Shown: positions 27,062 through 36,736 of the stretch, piece after piece | Layout: each line of letters starts with the position of its first letter | Numbering within the stretch: the stretch's first letter is position 1 | The notes under the pieces: model-generated | What the model saw: only the letters and a program-made list of their open reading frames with translations | Database searches by the model: none | Told to the model about the DNA's origin: nothing | Made by a program: the position numbers and the translations under genes | Assembly: GCF_017741935.1 (NCBI RefSeq) | Contig: NZ_JAGHMH010000007.1 | Span: 248,001 to 312,000, forward strand | DNA length: 64,000 bases | Direction of reading: 5' to 3' | DNA from: Rhizobium sp. 16-449-1b | GTDB lineage: Bacteria; Pseudomonadota; Alphaproteobacteria; Rhizobiales; Rhizobiaceae

Positions 27062-27876
27062 GAGCCTTGTCCTTCCGTGGCGGCCTGACCCCGCCCGAAT
27101 TTGGGCAGCAGGCTGAGAATGAAGAGAATGAGGGCCGCGACCACGATCGATGGGCCCGACGGCGTGTCGTAGGTGAGCGAACCGAACAGCCCGCCGACCA
27201 CGGCAACCGCCCCGATCAGAGAGGCGAGCACCGCCATGATTTCGGGCGTCGAGGAAAAACGCCGGGCAGCAGCGGCCGGAATGATCAGCAGCGACGTGAT
27301 CAACATGATGCCGACGATCTTCATGGCGATCGCGATCACGACGGCCATCAATAGCATGAAGAACAGCCGCGCCCGTTCCGGCTTCAGCCCTTCGGCCTCT
27401 GCCAGTTCGGGATTGACTGTCGAGGCAAGCAGTGGCCGCCACAGCCAGGCGATCGCACCGAGCACCAGAATGCCGCCGCCCCAGATGAAGGCGATATCGG
27501 CCTTGGAAACCGCGAGAATATCGCCGAACAGGAAGGCAATCAGGTCGATGCGCACCCACGTCATGAAGGCGACCATGACCAGCCCGATCGCCAGCGTCGC
27601 ATGTGAGAGAATGCCGAGCAGCGCATCGGCCGATAGCGCCTGCCGCTTCTGCAGCAAGAGCAGCAGGATCGAGACGGCTGCCGCCACGACGAAGACCGAG
27701 AGCGTCAGGTTGAACTGCATGAGCAGAGACAGCGCCACGCCGAGCAGCGCCGAATGCGAGATCGTATCGCCGAAATAAGCCATGCGCCGCCAGATGATGA
27801 AGCAGCCGAGCGGCCCCGTGGTCAGCGCCAGACCAACGCCGGCAATGATGGCGCGGACGAAGAAATCGTCAAACAT
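27058..27876 (-). CDS. znuB: Zinc ABC transporter permease ZnuB
   Basis: 272 residues, about 8 transmembrane helices of the ABC-3 family (GCFIIWRRMAYFGDTISHSALLG near the start is the cytoplasmic motif). It transports zinc delivered by ZnuA, powered by ZnuC. ATG 27876 overlaps the end of znuC by 8 bases; its stop overlaps the zur start. The open frame upstream encodes the repetitive znuC tail in another frame. Confidence 0.95.
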   Translation of the reverse strand: MFDDFFVRAIIAGVGLALTTGPLGCFIIWRRMAYFGDTISHSALLGVALSLLMQFNLTLSVFVVAAAVSILLLLLQKRQALSADALLGILSHATLAIGLVMVAFMTWVRIDLIAFLFGDILAVSKADIAFIWGGGILVLGAIAWLWRPLLASTVNPELAEAEGLKPERARLFFMLLMAVVIAIAMKIVGIMLITSLLIIPAAAARRFSSTPEIMAVLASLIGAVAVVGGLFGSLTYDTPSGPSIVVAALILFILSLLPKFGRGQAATEGQGS

Positions 27877-28816
27877 GGCGCTCTCCCGCCGGATGCTTGT
27901 GCCCGTGCCCGTCATCGGCCGTATGATGATGGGCGTGGTCGTGCCCGTGGTCATGATGCTCATGCCCATGGTCGGGAGCATGATCATGCGAGTGGTGCGA
28001 ATGATCATGGTGATGGCCATCGTCAGGATGGCAGTGATCCGTCACCGAGCCATCCGCATGCAGAACGCGGCCATCCGGGAGATGCGTATGATCGTGATCG
28101 TGACTGTAGACAGCAAGCGACTGCGCCGCGCGGCTGCCGAACAGGCGCACATATTCCGCACTTTGCGTCACCGCCTGCGGCGTGCCCCGGCAGCAGACAT
28201 GGCCGTTGAGGCAGATCACGGTATCGGTCGCCGCCATGACGACATGCAGATCGTGCGAAATCAACAGGATACCGCATCCCGTCCTGTTGCGGATCGTCTT
28301 GATCAGCTCGTAGATGGCGATCTCGCCGGAAAAATCGACGCCCTGCACCGGCTCGTCGAGCACAAGCAGATCGGGCTTGCGGGCAATGGCGCGCGCCATC
28401 AGCGCCCGCTGGAATTCGCCGCCGGAGAGATGCTGCACCTCGGCATTGATCATGTGCGAGAGACCGACGGCATCGAGCGCCTCGTTCATGTCGGTGGCCG
28501 AAAGCGGCCCCGTCAGCGTCATCAGTCGGCGCACGGTGAGCGGCAGCGTCCAGTCGATGGCGAGCTTCTGCGGGACATAGCCGACCTTGAGACCGGAGGC
28601 GCGCGTCACCTTGCCCTCGTCGGCCTTCATCACCCCGATCGCCGTCTTCACCGTCGTCGATTTGCCGGAACCATTGGGGCCGATCAGCGTCACGATCTCG
28701 CCGCGCGAGACAGAAAAATCGACGCCGCGAACCAGCCAGCGGCCGTTCCTGCGGACACCGACATTGGAAAGCGAAACGAGCGGCCTCGCCTCGGAATTTG
28801 CGGGTAATGGCATCAT
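27869..28816 (-). CDS. znuC: Zinc ABC transporter ATPase ZnuC with long His-rich tail
   Basis: About 315 residues. Walker A is IGPNGSGKST, the signature LSGGEFQRALMARAIA, Walker B LLVLDEPVQGVD, then ISHDLHVVMA. The last 78 residues form a His/Asp/Gly tail (29 of 78 are His), encoded at about 27872-28105, beyond the normal ZnuC length of about 250. The tail may store or deliver zinc to the transporter. Start is one of two adjacent ATGs (28816 or 28813). znuC-znuB-zur are one operon, with Zur-like palindromes upstream. Confidence 0.93.
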   Translation of the reverse strand: MMPLPANSEARPLVSLSNVGVRRNGRWLVRGVDFSVSRGEIVTLIGPNGSGKSTTVKTAIGVMKADEGKVTRASGLKVGYVPQKLAIDWTLPLTVRRLMTLTGPLSATDMNEALDAVGLSHMINAEVQHLSGGEFQRALMARAIARKPDLLVLDEPVQGVDFSGEIAIYELIKTIRNRTGCGILLISHDLHVVMAATDTVICLNGHVCCRGTPQAVTQSAEYVRLFGSRAAQSLAVYSHDHDHTHLPDGRVLHADGSVTDHCHPDDGHHHDHSHHSHDHAPDHGHEHHDHGHDHAHHHTADDGHGHKHPAGERHV

Positions 28817-28852
28817 TTTTCCGAAAGTGCTGTTGCGCCCTGCTATCGCACA

Positions 28853-28889
28853 CGTTATAGCATAACGCAATTGATGTAATAACATTACC
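28853..28889. promoter_or_regulatory. Two putative Zur boxes in the znuA-znuC divergent region
   Basis: Two near-perfect palindromes: CGTTATAGCATAACG (28853-28867, arms 6 bases) and GTAATAACATTAC (28876-28888, arms 5 bases). Both resemble Zur box symmetry (GTTATA...TATAAC type). They sit about 37 and 26 bases from the two start codons, the expected place for shared repression of znuA and znuCB-zur. Confidence 0.7.
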
Positions 28890-28914
28890 TATGCAATTCA
28901 AGCGGAGCATGCAC

Positions 28915-29952
28915 ATGAAACTCGCGACCGGCCTTTCCCTGGCGCTACAAGGCCTCGCACTCCCGGCCCTCCTCCTTGCCGGCACGGCCCACGGCGCCGA
29001 CGCCCCCGTCGTCGTCACCTCGATCAAGCCGGTGCATTCCCTCGTCTCCGCCATCATGCAGGGCGTCGGCACGCCGGAGCTGATCGTCGATGGTGCAGCC
29101 TCCCCGCACACCTATTCGATGAAACCTTCCAACGCCAAGGCGCTGCAGGATGCCAAGGTGGTCTTCTGGGTCGGCCCGGGCATGGAAGCCTTCCTGGAAA
29201 AGCCGCTGGAAGCGCTCGGAGAGGATGCCAGTGTCGCCGAACTCGATAAGGCGCCCGGCCTGACCAAGCTCAAGTTCCGCGAAGGCGGCGCCTTCGAAGC
29301 CCATGACGATGGCGACCATGATGGCGATGCGCACGAGGCAGGCCACGATCACGCCAAGGAAGCGGCCGGTCATGATCATGATCACGCCGCCGAGGCACAT
29401 GGCGATCACGACCATGACCACGGCCACGGCGCCTTCGACACCCATCTCTGGCTCGACCCCGAAAACGCCAAAGCCATGGCCGCCGAAATCACCACCACGC
29501 TGGTGGCCGCCGACCCGGCCAACGCCCTTGCCTACCAGGCCAATGCCGAGGCGCTGAACGCCAAGCTCGACGCGCTCGACAAGGAAATTTCCGGCATCGT
29601 GTCACCGGTCAAGGACAAGCCCTTCATCGTCTTCCACGACGCCTACCAGTATTTCGAAAACCGGTACAAGGTGCGGGTCGCCGGCTCTATCACCGTCAGC
29701 CCGGAAACCATTCCGGGCGCCGAGCGGATCGCCGAAATCCACAAGAAGGTGGCGGACCTTGGCGCAACCTGCGTCTTCGCCGAACCGCAGTTCCAGCCGC
29801 GCCTCGTCGATGTCGTGCTCGAGGGCACCAAGGCCAAGGCCGGCGTACTCGATCCCGAAGCCGCAACGCTCGATGCCGGCCCGGATCTCTATTTCAAGTT
29901 GATGCGCGGGATCGCCAACAATCTGAAGGACTGCCTGTCGCGCGAAAGCTGA
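28915..29952 (+). CDS. znuA: Zinc ABC transporter substrate-binding protein ZnuA
   Basis: 345 residues with a Sec signal (cleavage about after TAHG). Zinc-ligand features are IKPVHSLVSAIM, the ASPHTYSMKPS His, a long His/Asp loop (about residues 125-170), and THLWLDPENA. The His loop is family-typical. Start is ATG 28915, with GCGGAG eight bases upstream, although ATGs at 28891 and 28909 are in frame and the first overlaps a Zur-like box. A strong terminator follows. Confidence 0.95.
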   Translation: MKLATGLSLALQGLALPALLLAGTAHGADAPVVVTSIKPVHSLVSAIMQGVGTPELIVDGAASPHTYSMKPSNAKALQDAKVVFWVGPGMEAFLEKPLEALGEDASVAELDKAPGLTKLKFREGGAFEAHDDGDHDGDAHEAGHDHAKEAAGHDHDHAAEAHGDHDHDHGHGAFDTHLWLDPENAKAMAAEITTTLVAADPANALAYQANAEALNAKLDALDKEISGIVSPVKDKPFIVFHDAYQYFENRYKVRVAGSITVSPETIPGAERIAEIHKKVADLGATCVFAEPQFQPRLVDVVLEGTKAKAGVLDPEAATLDAGPDLYFKLMRGIANNLKDCLSRES

Positions 29953-29973
29953 GACCGTCCCGACCGCATATCG

Positions 29974-30002
29974 AAAAAGGCGGACACACAGTCCGCCTTT
30001 TT
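29974..30002 (+). terminator. Strong intrinsic terminator after znuA
   Basis: A 12-base perfect stem (AAAAAGGCGGAC / GTCCGCCTTTTT) with loop ACACA, followed on the plus strand by its own T5 tract. This ends znuA transcription and separates it from the downstream GTPase. Confidence 0.9.
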
Positions 30003-30012
30003 CAGGTCCATC

Positions 30013-30031
30013 AATGTAATATTATAACATT
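30013..30031. promoter_or_regulatory. Putative Zur box before the COG0523 gene
   Basis: AATGTAATATTATAACATT is a 19-base palindrome with a central base and one mismatch pair. It begins 33 bases before ATG 30046, inside the promoter region, just after the znuA terminator. It matches the symmetry of the boxes before znuA, so the GTPase gene is probably Zur-repressed. Confidence 0.75.
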
Positions 30032-30045
30032 AACTGGAGATCGCA

Positions 30046-31251
30046 ATGAACAGGAAACTGCCGGTCACCGTCCTCTCCGGCTTCCTCGGCGCCGGCAAGA
30101 CGACGCTTCTGAACCACATATTGGCGAACCGCGATGGCCTTCGCGTCGCGGTGATCGTCAACGACATGAGCGAGGTCAACATCGACGCCGCACTGGTCCG
30201 CGATGGCGGCGCCAACCTGTCTCGCACGGATGAGGAACTGGTCGAGATGACCAACGGCTGCATCTGCTGCACGCTGCGAGACGACCTCTTGAAGGAGGTT
30301 CGCCAGCTCGCCGAGCAGAACCGTTTCGACTACTTGCTGATCGAATCCACGGGGATCGCCGAGCCCCTGCCCGTCGCCACCACCTTCGAGTTCCGCGATG
30401 AGGACGGCATGAGCCTGTCCGATGTCGCCGAGCTCGATACCATGGTCACGGTGGTCGACGCCGCCGGCCTGCTCGCCGATTACGCCTCGACCGATTTCCT
30501 CGGTGATCGCGGCGAGACGGCCGGCGACGGCGACAACCGCACTGTGATTGACTTGCTGGTCGAACAGATCGAATTCGCCGACGTCGTGATCCTCAACAAG
30601 GTTGGCACCGCGACCGCAGAGCAGCTGCAGGCCGCCCGCCAGATCGTCGTCGGCTTGAACCCGGATGCCCGGCTGATCGAGGCCGATTTCGGCAAGGTCC
30701 GGCCGCAGGAGGTGCTCGGCACCGGCCTCTTCGACATCGACAAGGCCGAGACCCATCCGCTCTGGTACAAGGAGATGCATGGCTTCAACGATCATGTGCC
30801 GGAAACCGAAGAATACGGCATCCGCTCCTTCGTCTATCGCGAGAAGCGTCCTTTCGATCCGACGAAACTGCAGCGCTTCTTCGACACGGCCTGGCCGGGC
30901 GTCGTCCGCGCCAAGGGCTTCTTCTGGCTGGCGACCCGCCCGCATCATGTCGGCGAGGTCAGCCAGGCCGGCGCCATCCTGCGCACCAGCCGCATGGGTA
31001 CATGGTGGTCGGCGGTGCCGAGAGAACGTTGGCCGGACGATCCGCGCTTCATGACCGCGATCGGTCCCTATCTGCACCCCGTCTGGGGCGACCGCCGCCA
31101 GGAAATCGTCTTCATCGGCGCCGACCCGATGGACGAAGCCTGGATCCGCGAGCGTCTCGACGCATGTCTTGTCAGCGCCGAGGACTTCACTCCGGACAAA
31201 TGGCGCGACATGCCCGACCCCTTCGCCCGCTGGGGAGATCAGGCCGCATGA
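30046..31251 (+). CDS. COG0523 (CobW/ZigA-like) zinc metallochaperone GTPase
   Basis: 401 residues. Walker A is [12 protein letters not shown] (residues 12-23). The metal-binding C-x-C-C is Cys72, 74, 75 in [11 protein letters not shown]. The base-recognition motif is LNKVG, and a C-terminal CobW_C domain follows. The Zur-like box and neighbouring znu genes point to the zinc branch (ZigA/YciC/ZNG1 type), not CobW: the GTPase would deliver zinc to client enzymes under zinc starvation. A 57-residue Cys protein is coupled through a four-base ATGA overlap. Confidence 0.92.
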   Translation: MNRKLPVTVLSGFLGAGKTTLLNHILANRDGLRVAVIVNDMSEVNIDAALVRDGGANLSRTDEELVEMTNGCICCTLRDDLLKEVRQLAEQNRFDYLLIESTGIAEPLPVATTFEFRDEDGMSLSDVAELDTMVTVVDAAGLLADYASTDFLGDRGETAGDGDNRTVIDLLVEQIEFADVVILNKVGTATAEQLQAARQIVVGLNPDARLIEADFGKVRPQEVLGTGLFDIDKAETHPLWYKEMHGFNDHVPETEEYGIRSFVYREKRPFDPTKLQRFFDTAWPGVVRAKGFFWLATRPHHVGEVSQAGAILRTSRMGTWWSAVPRERWPDDPRFMTAIGPYLHPVWGDRRQEIVFIGADPMDEAWIRERLDACLVSAEDFTPDKWRDMPDPFARWGDQAA

Positions 31252-31421
31252 AGGCGCCGGCGATCAGGAAATATCAATGTGTCTGCGAGGAATGCGACCC
31301 GCTGCCGCCGATCGAGGGGCTGGCAGCGCCACCGGAGATAGAAGAGCGCAAGCCGGGTGCCGGCGTTCTCAGCAAATTGGCGGCGCGGCTAGGACGTAAT
31401 GCGCCCGAAAGACAGACATGA
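31248..31421 (+). CDS. 57-residue Cys-motif protein coupled to COG0523 GTPase
   Basis: 57 residues, start ATG at 31248 overlapping the GTPase stop (ATGA). The N-terminus [11 protein letters not shown] has Cys11, 13 and 16 (C-x-C-x2-C), which looks like a zinc ligand set; the remainder is proline-rich then basic (SKLAARLGR). It has no signal peptide. It could be a partner or client of the zinc chaperone. A longer in-frame ORF that begins at 31002 would overlap the GTPase and is unlikely. Confidence 0.7.
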   Translation: MKAPAIRKYQCVCEECDPLPPIEGLAAPPEIEERKPGAGVLSKLAARLGRNAPERQT

Positions 31422-31448
31422 AAAAGGGCGGCCGAAGCCGCCCTCTCC
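31421..31448 (-). terminator. Terminator between convergent genes
   Basis: A seven-base stem (GGGCGGC / GCCGCCC) with loop CGAA (31426-31443); an A5 run on the plus side gives a T5 tract on the minus strand, ending the RcnB-like gene. It also follows the Cys protein stop at once. Confidence 0.8.
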
Positions 31449-31468
31449 ACGTAACGCTCGTCGACCGA

Positions 31469-31786
31469 TCAGCGGCCGACAACGATGTTCGAAATCACAT
31501 TGCTGGCAATGCTGATCATCAGATAGTCGTTGTTGACCTGCACCCAGCGATAGCCGCGCGGCGGAGGCGCCAGGCGATAGCGGCGGTAGTCGCGCACTTC
31601 GCGCATGTTGCGGCGCTCGGCCGGGCTCATGCGATGGCCACGGTTCCACTTGTACTTGGTGACATGCACCTCGCGCTCGACGACGACGGGACGGCGATGG
31701 TGTTCCTGCGCGTTTGCACCCGTCGCGGCAACCAGCGGCGCGGCCAGGAAAGAAGCGGAGAGAAGAACGGCAAACATCTTTTTCAT
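31469..31786 (-). CDS. RcnB-family periplasmic protein
   Basis: 105 residues with a signal peptide (cleavage about after GANA, residue 26). The C-terminal segment YRLAPPPRGYRWVQVNNDYLM is the RcnB signature. Family members are periplasmic proteins linked to nickel/cobalt homeostasis in E. coli. The gene converges on the zinc chaperone operon, which fits a metal theme, but its regulation cannot be seen. An AT-rich upstream region (31787-31940) holds a small hairpin. Confidence 0.85.
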   Translation of the reverse strand: MKKMFAVLLSASFLAAPLVAATGANAQEHHRRPVVVEREVHVTKYKWNRGHRMSPAERRNMREVRDYRRYRLAPPPRGYRWVQVNNDYLMISIASNVISNIVVGR

Positions 31787-31946
31787 TGGGGTTTCCTCGT
31801 GTTGAACACGCCCCGAACCTAGACCTGAAATGATGAACCGAAACTGAAAGTTAAATTAAACTTCAGCAATAAAAACACATGCTTGAAAGCATATGTTAAA
31901 TTAGCAAATGCGACATCACCCAGCGCGAGGGTGGTGTCGCTCCCTT

Positions 31947-33560
31947 TCACAACTCGTCGTAATTGAACCAGTCGAAATCGGCCGTCTTGGCCCGCCCCGA
32001 CGTATCGAAGGCAAAGACGCCGGCGAATGCGCCGGTAAACGAGCCATGTTCACCGCGCCCGCCTTCGTCCGAAACCACGCCGGCGTCGAGCACCGGCCCG
32101 ATCGCCCGCCACGCGCCCATGCCCTCTGTCTGCCAGAAAAACTGCAGCTCGTTGTCGCGGATTTCCATGGAAAGCTGGACGCGGCCGCTCACGGGCAGCG
32201 CCTCACCGCTACCGGCCGGAAAGCTCAGGCGCCCGTTCGGATAGTCGCCGTCGCAGGAGAGGATCGTCACGCAACGTCCGAGCTTCTCGTGGAGCGTGAC
32301 GGCAACCGCGTGGAACTTGTGCCTGTTGTAATAATGCGTCAGTCCGGCCACCTGCTGATAGGTGTCGGGATCGAACTCGACGACCGTCTCGGCCCGGAAG
32401 CTGTGATGCTCCTGCCGCCGCGCCACCAGCGCCTGCTCGAACCATGAGCCGATGCTCTCACGAGCGATCAGCCTGAGGTTACCGGGCCGCTCCGTGAGGT
32501 TGAAAATCCGCTCCGGCTTCGGCGTCCGCAGCCACTGAAAGTCCGCTGGAAGCGTACCGCCATCGAAGCTGTACTCGCTGCGCATCGGCTTCTCGGCCTG
32601 CACAGCACCGCCAAGTCCCGGCACCGTGACGTCGGGCACCGTGGTGCCATTTTCGAGATAGAGCCAGCCGTCGTCCTTCCACACGCATTTCTGCAGGCTG
32701 GTTTCGCGCCCGAGCGTGCAGCGACGCTTCGGCGGCATCGGCCGGCCGCAGAGGTGCGTATGATAGACCTGGCCATCGGGCGTTTCGACATACTGCCCGT
32801 GCCCTGCCCGCTGCAGAATGGCCTCCGGGTGGTCCTTCGAGGTGATGAGGTGCTTGTTCGGGTGCATCTCGTAGGGACCGGCGATGTCGCGCGACCGCGC
32901 CATGGTCACCGCGTGGTCGTAGCCCGTTCCGCCCTCGGCCGTCGTCAGATAGTAATAGCCGTTGCGCTTGAAGAGATGCGGCCCCTCGACCAGCCCGAGC
33001 GAGCTGCCGGCGAAGATGTTGCGGATCGGACCCTTCAGCGACTTCGTTTCAGCGTCCCACTCCTGCAGCAGGATACCGTCGAAGGCCGGAGACTTCGGCG
33101 CGCCGCCAAAGCTCTCGGTGCGGTGGTTCCACTGCATGTTGAGGAACCACTTGCGGCCATCCTCATCATGAAACAGCGACGGGTCGAAGCCCGACGAGTT
33201 CACATAGATGGGCTCGGACCATTCGCCCTCGATATCAGGCGAGGTCACGATGTAGTTATGCGCATCCTTGAAGTTGCCGTCGAAGCGCTTGACGTCGGTA
33301 TAGACGAGCCAGAACAGCCCATCGGCATAAGAGAGACAGGGCGCCCAGATGCCGCAGCTATCGGGATTGCCACGCATGTCGAGCTGCGACGCCCGCTCCA
33401 GCGGCCGCCGCACCAGCGTCCAGTTCACCAGATCGCGCGAGTGATGGATCTGCACACCAGGATACCACTCGAAGGTCGAGGTCGCGATGTAGTAATCCTC
33501 GCCGACACGACAGATCGACGGGTCCGGATTGAAACCCGGCAGGATTGGATTGCGGATCAT
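31947..33560 (-). CDS. Glycoside hydrolase family 43 protein (beta-xylosidase/arabinofuranosidase-like)
   Basis: 537 residues with the five-bladed propeller of GH43 followed by a C-terminal beta-sandwich. The predicted catalytic triad is Asp13 (FNPDPSICRVG, base), Asp126 (SSGFDPSLFHDED, pKa modulator) and Glu192 (LVEGPHLFKRN, acid). No signal peptide, so it acts on imported oligosaccharides. ATG 33560 has GGAGGAG upstream. A minus-strand terminator lies in the gap to the preceding gene, so this last gene may be read separately. Confidence 0.92.
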   Translation of the reverse strand: MIRNPILPGFNPDPSICRVGEDYYIATSTFEWYPGVQIHHSRDLVNWTLVRRPLERASQLDMRGNPDSCGIWAPCLSYADGLFWLVYTDVKRFDGNFKDAHNYIVTSPDIEGEWSEPIYVNSSGFDPSLFHDEDGRKWFLNMQWNHRTESFGGAPKSPAFDGILLQEWDAETKSLKGPIRNIFAGSSLGLVEGPHLFKRNGYYYLTTAEGGTGYDHAVTMARSRDIAGPYEMHPNKHLITSKDHPEAILQRAGHGQYVETPDGQVYHTHLCGRPMPPKRRCTLGRETSLQKCVWKDDGWLYLENGTTVPDVTVPGLGGAVQAEKPMRSEYSFDGGTLPADFQWLRTPKPERIFNLTERPGNLRLIARESIGSWFEQALVARRQEHHSFRAETVVEFDPDTYQQVAGLTHYYNRHKFHAVAVTLHEKLGRCVTILSCDGDYPNGRLSFPAGSGEALPVSGRVQLSMEIRDNELQFFWQTEGMGAWRAIGPVLDAGVVSDEGGRGEHGSFTGAFAGVFAFDTSGRAKTADFDWFNYDEL

Positions 33561-33617
33561 GGTGACGTCTCCTCCCACCGCCGCGCATTCTGCGGCACGT
33601 ACATCACATCATATATG

Positions 33618-33645
33618 AAAAACGCCCGGAAGATTGTTCCGGGCG
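33618..33645 (-). terminator. Intrinsic terminator after the aldo/keto reductase gene
   Basis: A nine-base stem (CGCCCGGAA / TTCCGGGCG) with loop GATTG; on the minus strand it is followed by T5. It would stop or thin transcription before the GH43 gene. Confidence 0.75.
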
Positions 33646-33652
33646 CTTCTGT

Positions 33653-34684
<1,032 letters not shown>

Positions 34685-34710
34685 ATGTCCTCATCCCTCG
34701 TATATAGAAA

Positions 34711-34735
34711 CGGCGCGGGTTCGTCGCCCGCGCCG
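34711..34735 (-). terminator. Intercistronic hairpin in the sugar operon
   Basis: A nine-base perfect GC stem (CGGCGCGGG / CCCGCGCCG) with a seven-base loop. On the minus strand it is followed by TTTC only, so it may weaken read-through or stabilise mRNA rather than fully terminate. Confidence 0.5.
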
Positions 34736-34756
34736 GACCATAGACCTTTAGGCACG

Positions 34757-34810
34757 CACTTCAAGAGCGCCCATTATTTCAGAAGTGCCAATCACTTCAG
34801 AAGCGCTTGC
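34757..34810. repeat. Three imperfect 18-bp tandem repeats
   Basis: Three 18-base units begin at 34757 (CACTTCAAGAGCGCCCAT), 34775 and 34793, overlapping the stop codon of the oxidoreductase gene (34792-34794). Unit length and order are visible by eye. Confidence 0.6.
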
Positions 34811-35925
34811 GCCTCTTCGATGCCGAGTGCGGCCGGCTGCGTGCAGGTCGTCGTCAGCTCGATGAAGCGGCCTTCCTCGCCCGACTTCAGGATCGAGGTC
34901 ATGACGTCGACGCCGTGCAGCGTGCGATCGAGCGAGCAACGCGCATCGCGGCCCTCGATGATCGCCATCGCCATGTCGGCGAGACCCGCCGTACGATAGT
35001 TGGCGCGGGGTCCTTGCGGGCTCTCCTGGTTGGAGATGCCGAAGGGGTGCTCCCAGCCATCGAGCGGCTTGATGTCCTTGTCGCGGCCGCTTGCCTCGAC
35101 CACGCCGCCGAAGAAATTCGGATCCGGCACGTAGAGCGAACCATCGGTGCCGTAGAGCTCCATGTTGGCATGGCGGTGGGACCAGACGTCCCAGCTCGCG
35201 GTCAGCGTGACGGTCGCGCCGTTGACGAATTCCAGGATCGCCTGGATCGTCGTCGGCGTCTTCACCGGGATCGTCTCGCCGTTGCGCGGCTCGCTGGTGA
35301 TCGTGCGGGTCGGCGACGCCATCGAGGTCATCGCGCCGACGCGCTTCACCGGACCGATCAGGTTGATCAGGTTGGCGATGTAGTAAGGGCCGAGATCGAG
35401 GATCGGGCCGCCGCCGGGCAGGAAGAAGAAGTCCGGGTTCGGATGCCACATCTCCATACCCGGGCTCATGACATAGCATGCGCCGGAGGTGACGCGACCG
35501 ATGCCGCCCTCGTCGATATACTTGCGGGCAAGCTGATGCGCACCGCCGAGGAAGGTGTCGGGCGCGCAACCGACGGAGAGGTTCTTCTCCTTGGCGATGC
35601 GGCGCAGCTCCTCACCCTGCTCGAGGGTGAGAACCAGCGGCTTTTCCGAATAGACGTGCTTACCGGAGAGCAGGATCGCCTTCGACACGGGGAAGTGCGC
35701 GTCCGGGATGGTGAGGTTGACGACGACGTCGACCTCCTCATTGGTGAGCAGGTCCTCGATCGTCTGCGCCTTGACGCCATATTCGGCGGCACGGGCTTCG
35801 GCGGCCTGCATGTTGAGGTCGGCGCAAGCGACGACCTTGAGGCCCTTGAACAGCGGGGCCAGCGAAAAGTAGGTGGTGGAGATGTTGCCGCATCCGATGA
35901 TGCCGACGCCAAGTTCCTTGGTCAT
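34792..35925 (-). CDS. Gfo/Idh/MocA family oxidoreductase
   Basis: 377 residues with an N-terminal Rossmann fold (GIIGCGNISTTYFS) and the family motif EKPLVL (YSEKPL). C-terminal alpha/beta domain has GGPILDLGPYYIANLI (catalytic histidine-type region is DLGPYY here). These enzymes oxidise sugars or inositols with NAD(P). In this operon it may act on the monosaccharides released by the glycosidases. The isomerase gene is 8 bases upstream. Confidence 0.92.
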   Translation of the reverse strand: MTKELGVGIIGCGNISTTYFSLAPLFKGLKVVACADLNMQAAEARAAEYGVKAQTIEDLLTNEEVDVVVNLTIPDAHFPVSKAILLSGKHVYSEKPLVLTLEQGEELRRIAKEKNLSVGCAPDTFLGGAHQLARKYIDEGGIGRVTSGACYVMSPGMEMWHPNPDFFFLPGGGPILDLGPYYIANLINLIGPVKRVGAMTSMASPTRTITSEPRNGETIPVKTPTTIQAILEFVNGATVTLTASWDVWSHRHANMELYGTDGSLYVPDPNFFGGVVEASGRDKDIKPLDGWEHPFGISNQESPQGPRANYRTAGLADMAMAIIEGRDARCSLDRTLHGVDVMTSILKSGEEGRFIELTTTCTQPAALGIEEAQALLK

Positions 35926-35933
35926 GATGGTCC

Positions 35934-36695
35934 TCAGTAGGTCTTGAAGGATGCGATCGAGCGGGTGATCAGGCGATCGATATCGGCAGGATTGTCATGC
36001 TCGACGACGTAGTGCTTGGTCTTGGTGCCCTTCAGCGCCGCGACGAGCTTCGGCCAATCAAGCGTGCCATGGCCGACATCAGCCCAGCCGTCTTCGTTCT
36101 TGTTCTCGCCAGCTGGCGCGATGTCCTTGACGTGCGCCGAGGTGATGCGCGAACCGAGCTTCTCGATCCATGCGAAGGGATCGGCACCGCCGCGAACGAC
36201 CCAGGCGATATCCGCCTCCCAGGAAATGTCAGGCGCGCCTTCGAAGATGCGTTCGATCGGCAGCGAGCCGTCGGCGAGCTTCACGAATTCGAAGTCGTGG
36301 TTGTGCCAGCCGAACTCGTAGCCCGCATCCTTGTAGGGCTTGCTCATTTCCTGCAGGCGCTTGCCGAACGCCAGCCAGCCGGCACCGTCGGTCGGGCGCT
36401 CATCGGCAGCCAGATGCGGCGCATAGATGGAATCCATGCCGAGGAGCTTGGCAATGTTAAGCGACTTCTGCACTTCGCCGTCAAGGAAATCGGGGCTGAA
36501 GTGGCCGCTCGCCATCGTGAGGCCGTTTTTGTCGAGTTCGGCGCGTAGGCCCTTGAGGCCGGCATCGTCGAGATCGGCATAGATGCCGCCGAAGCCTTCG
36601 ACTTCCTGATAGCCGGCCTTGCCGAGCTTTTCGAAGATCGCCGAATAGGGCTGGAAATTGCGGGCGCTATAAAGCTGGAAACTCAGTTTCGTCAT
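35934..36695 (-). CDS. Sugar phosphate isomerase/epimerase (xylose-isomerase-like TIM barrel)
   Basis: 253 residues of an AP-endonuclease-2/xylose isomerase-like TIM barrel. Metal or substrate features: FGWHNHDFEFVK, and the C-terminal HYVVEHDNPAD with Glu/His ligands. ATG 36695 is preceded by GAGGAGG. Proteins of this type often pair with Gfo/Idh oxidoreductases in inositol/sugar pathways. Exact substrate unknown. Confidence 0.9.
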   Translation of the reverse strand: MTKLSFQLYSARNFQPYSAIFEKLGKAGYQEVEGFGGIYADLDDAGLKGLRAELDKNGLTMASGHFSPDFLDGEVQKSLNIAKLLGMDSIYAPHLAADERPTDGAGWLAFGKRLQEMSKPYKDAGYEFGWHNHDFEFVKLADGSLPIERIFEGAPDISWEADIAWVVRGGADPFAWIEKLGSRITSAHVKDIAPAGENKNEDGWADVGHGTLDWPKLVAALKGTKTKHYVVEHDNPADIDRLITRSIASFKTY

Positions 36696-36736
36696 AATAT
36701 CCTCCTCGGGCCTCGTGCCCATTCATTTAATCAGGA

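Noticed and set aside
30046-31251. CobW assignment for the COG0523 GTPase
   Set aside because: The gene follows znuA and a Zur-like box, far from cobN; the zinc branch is the better call.
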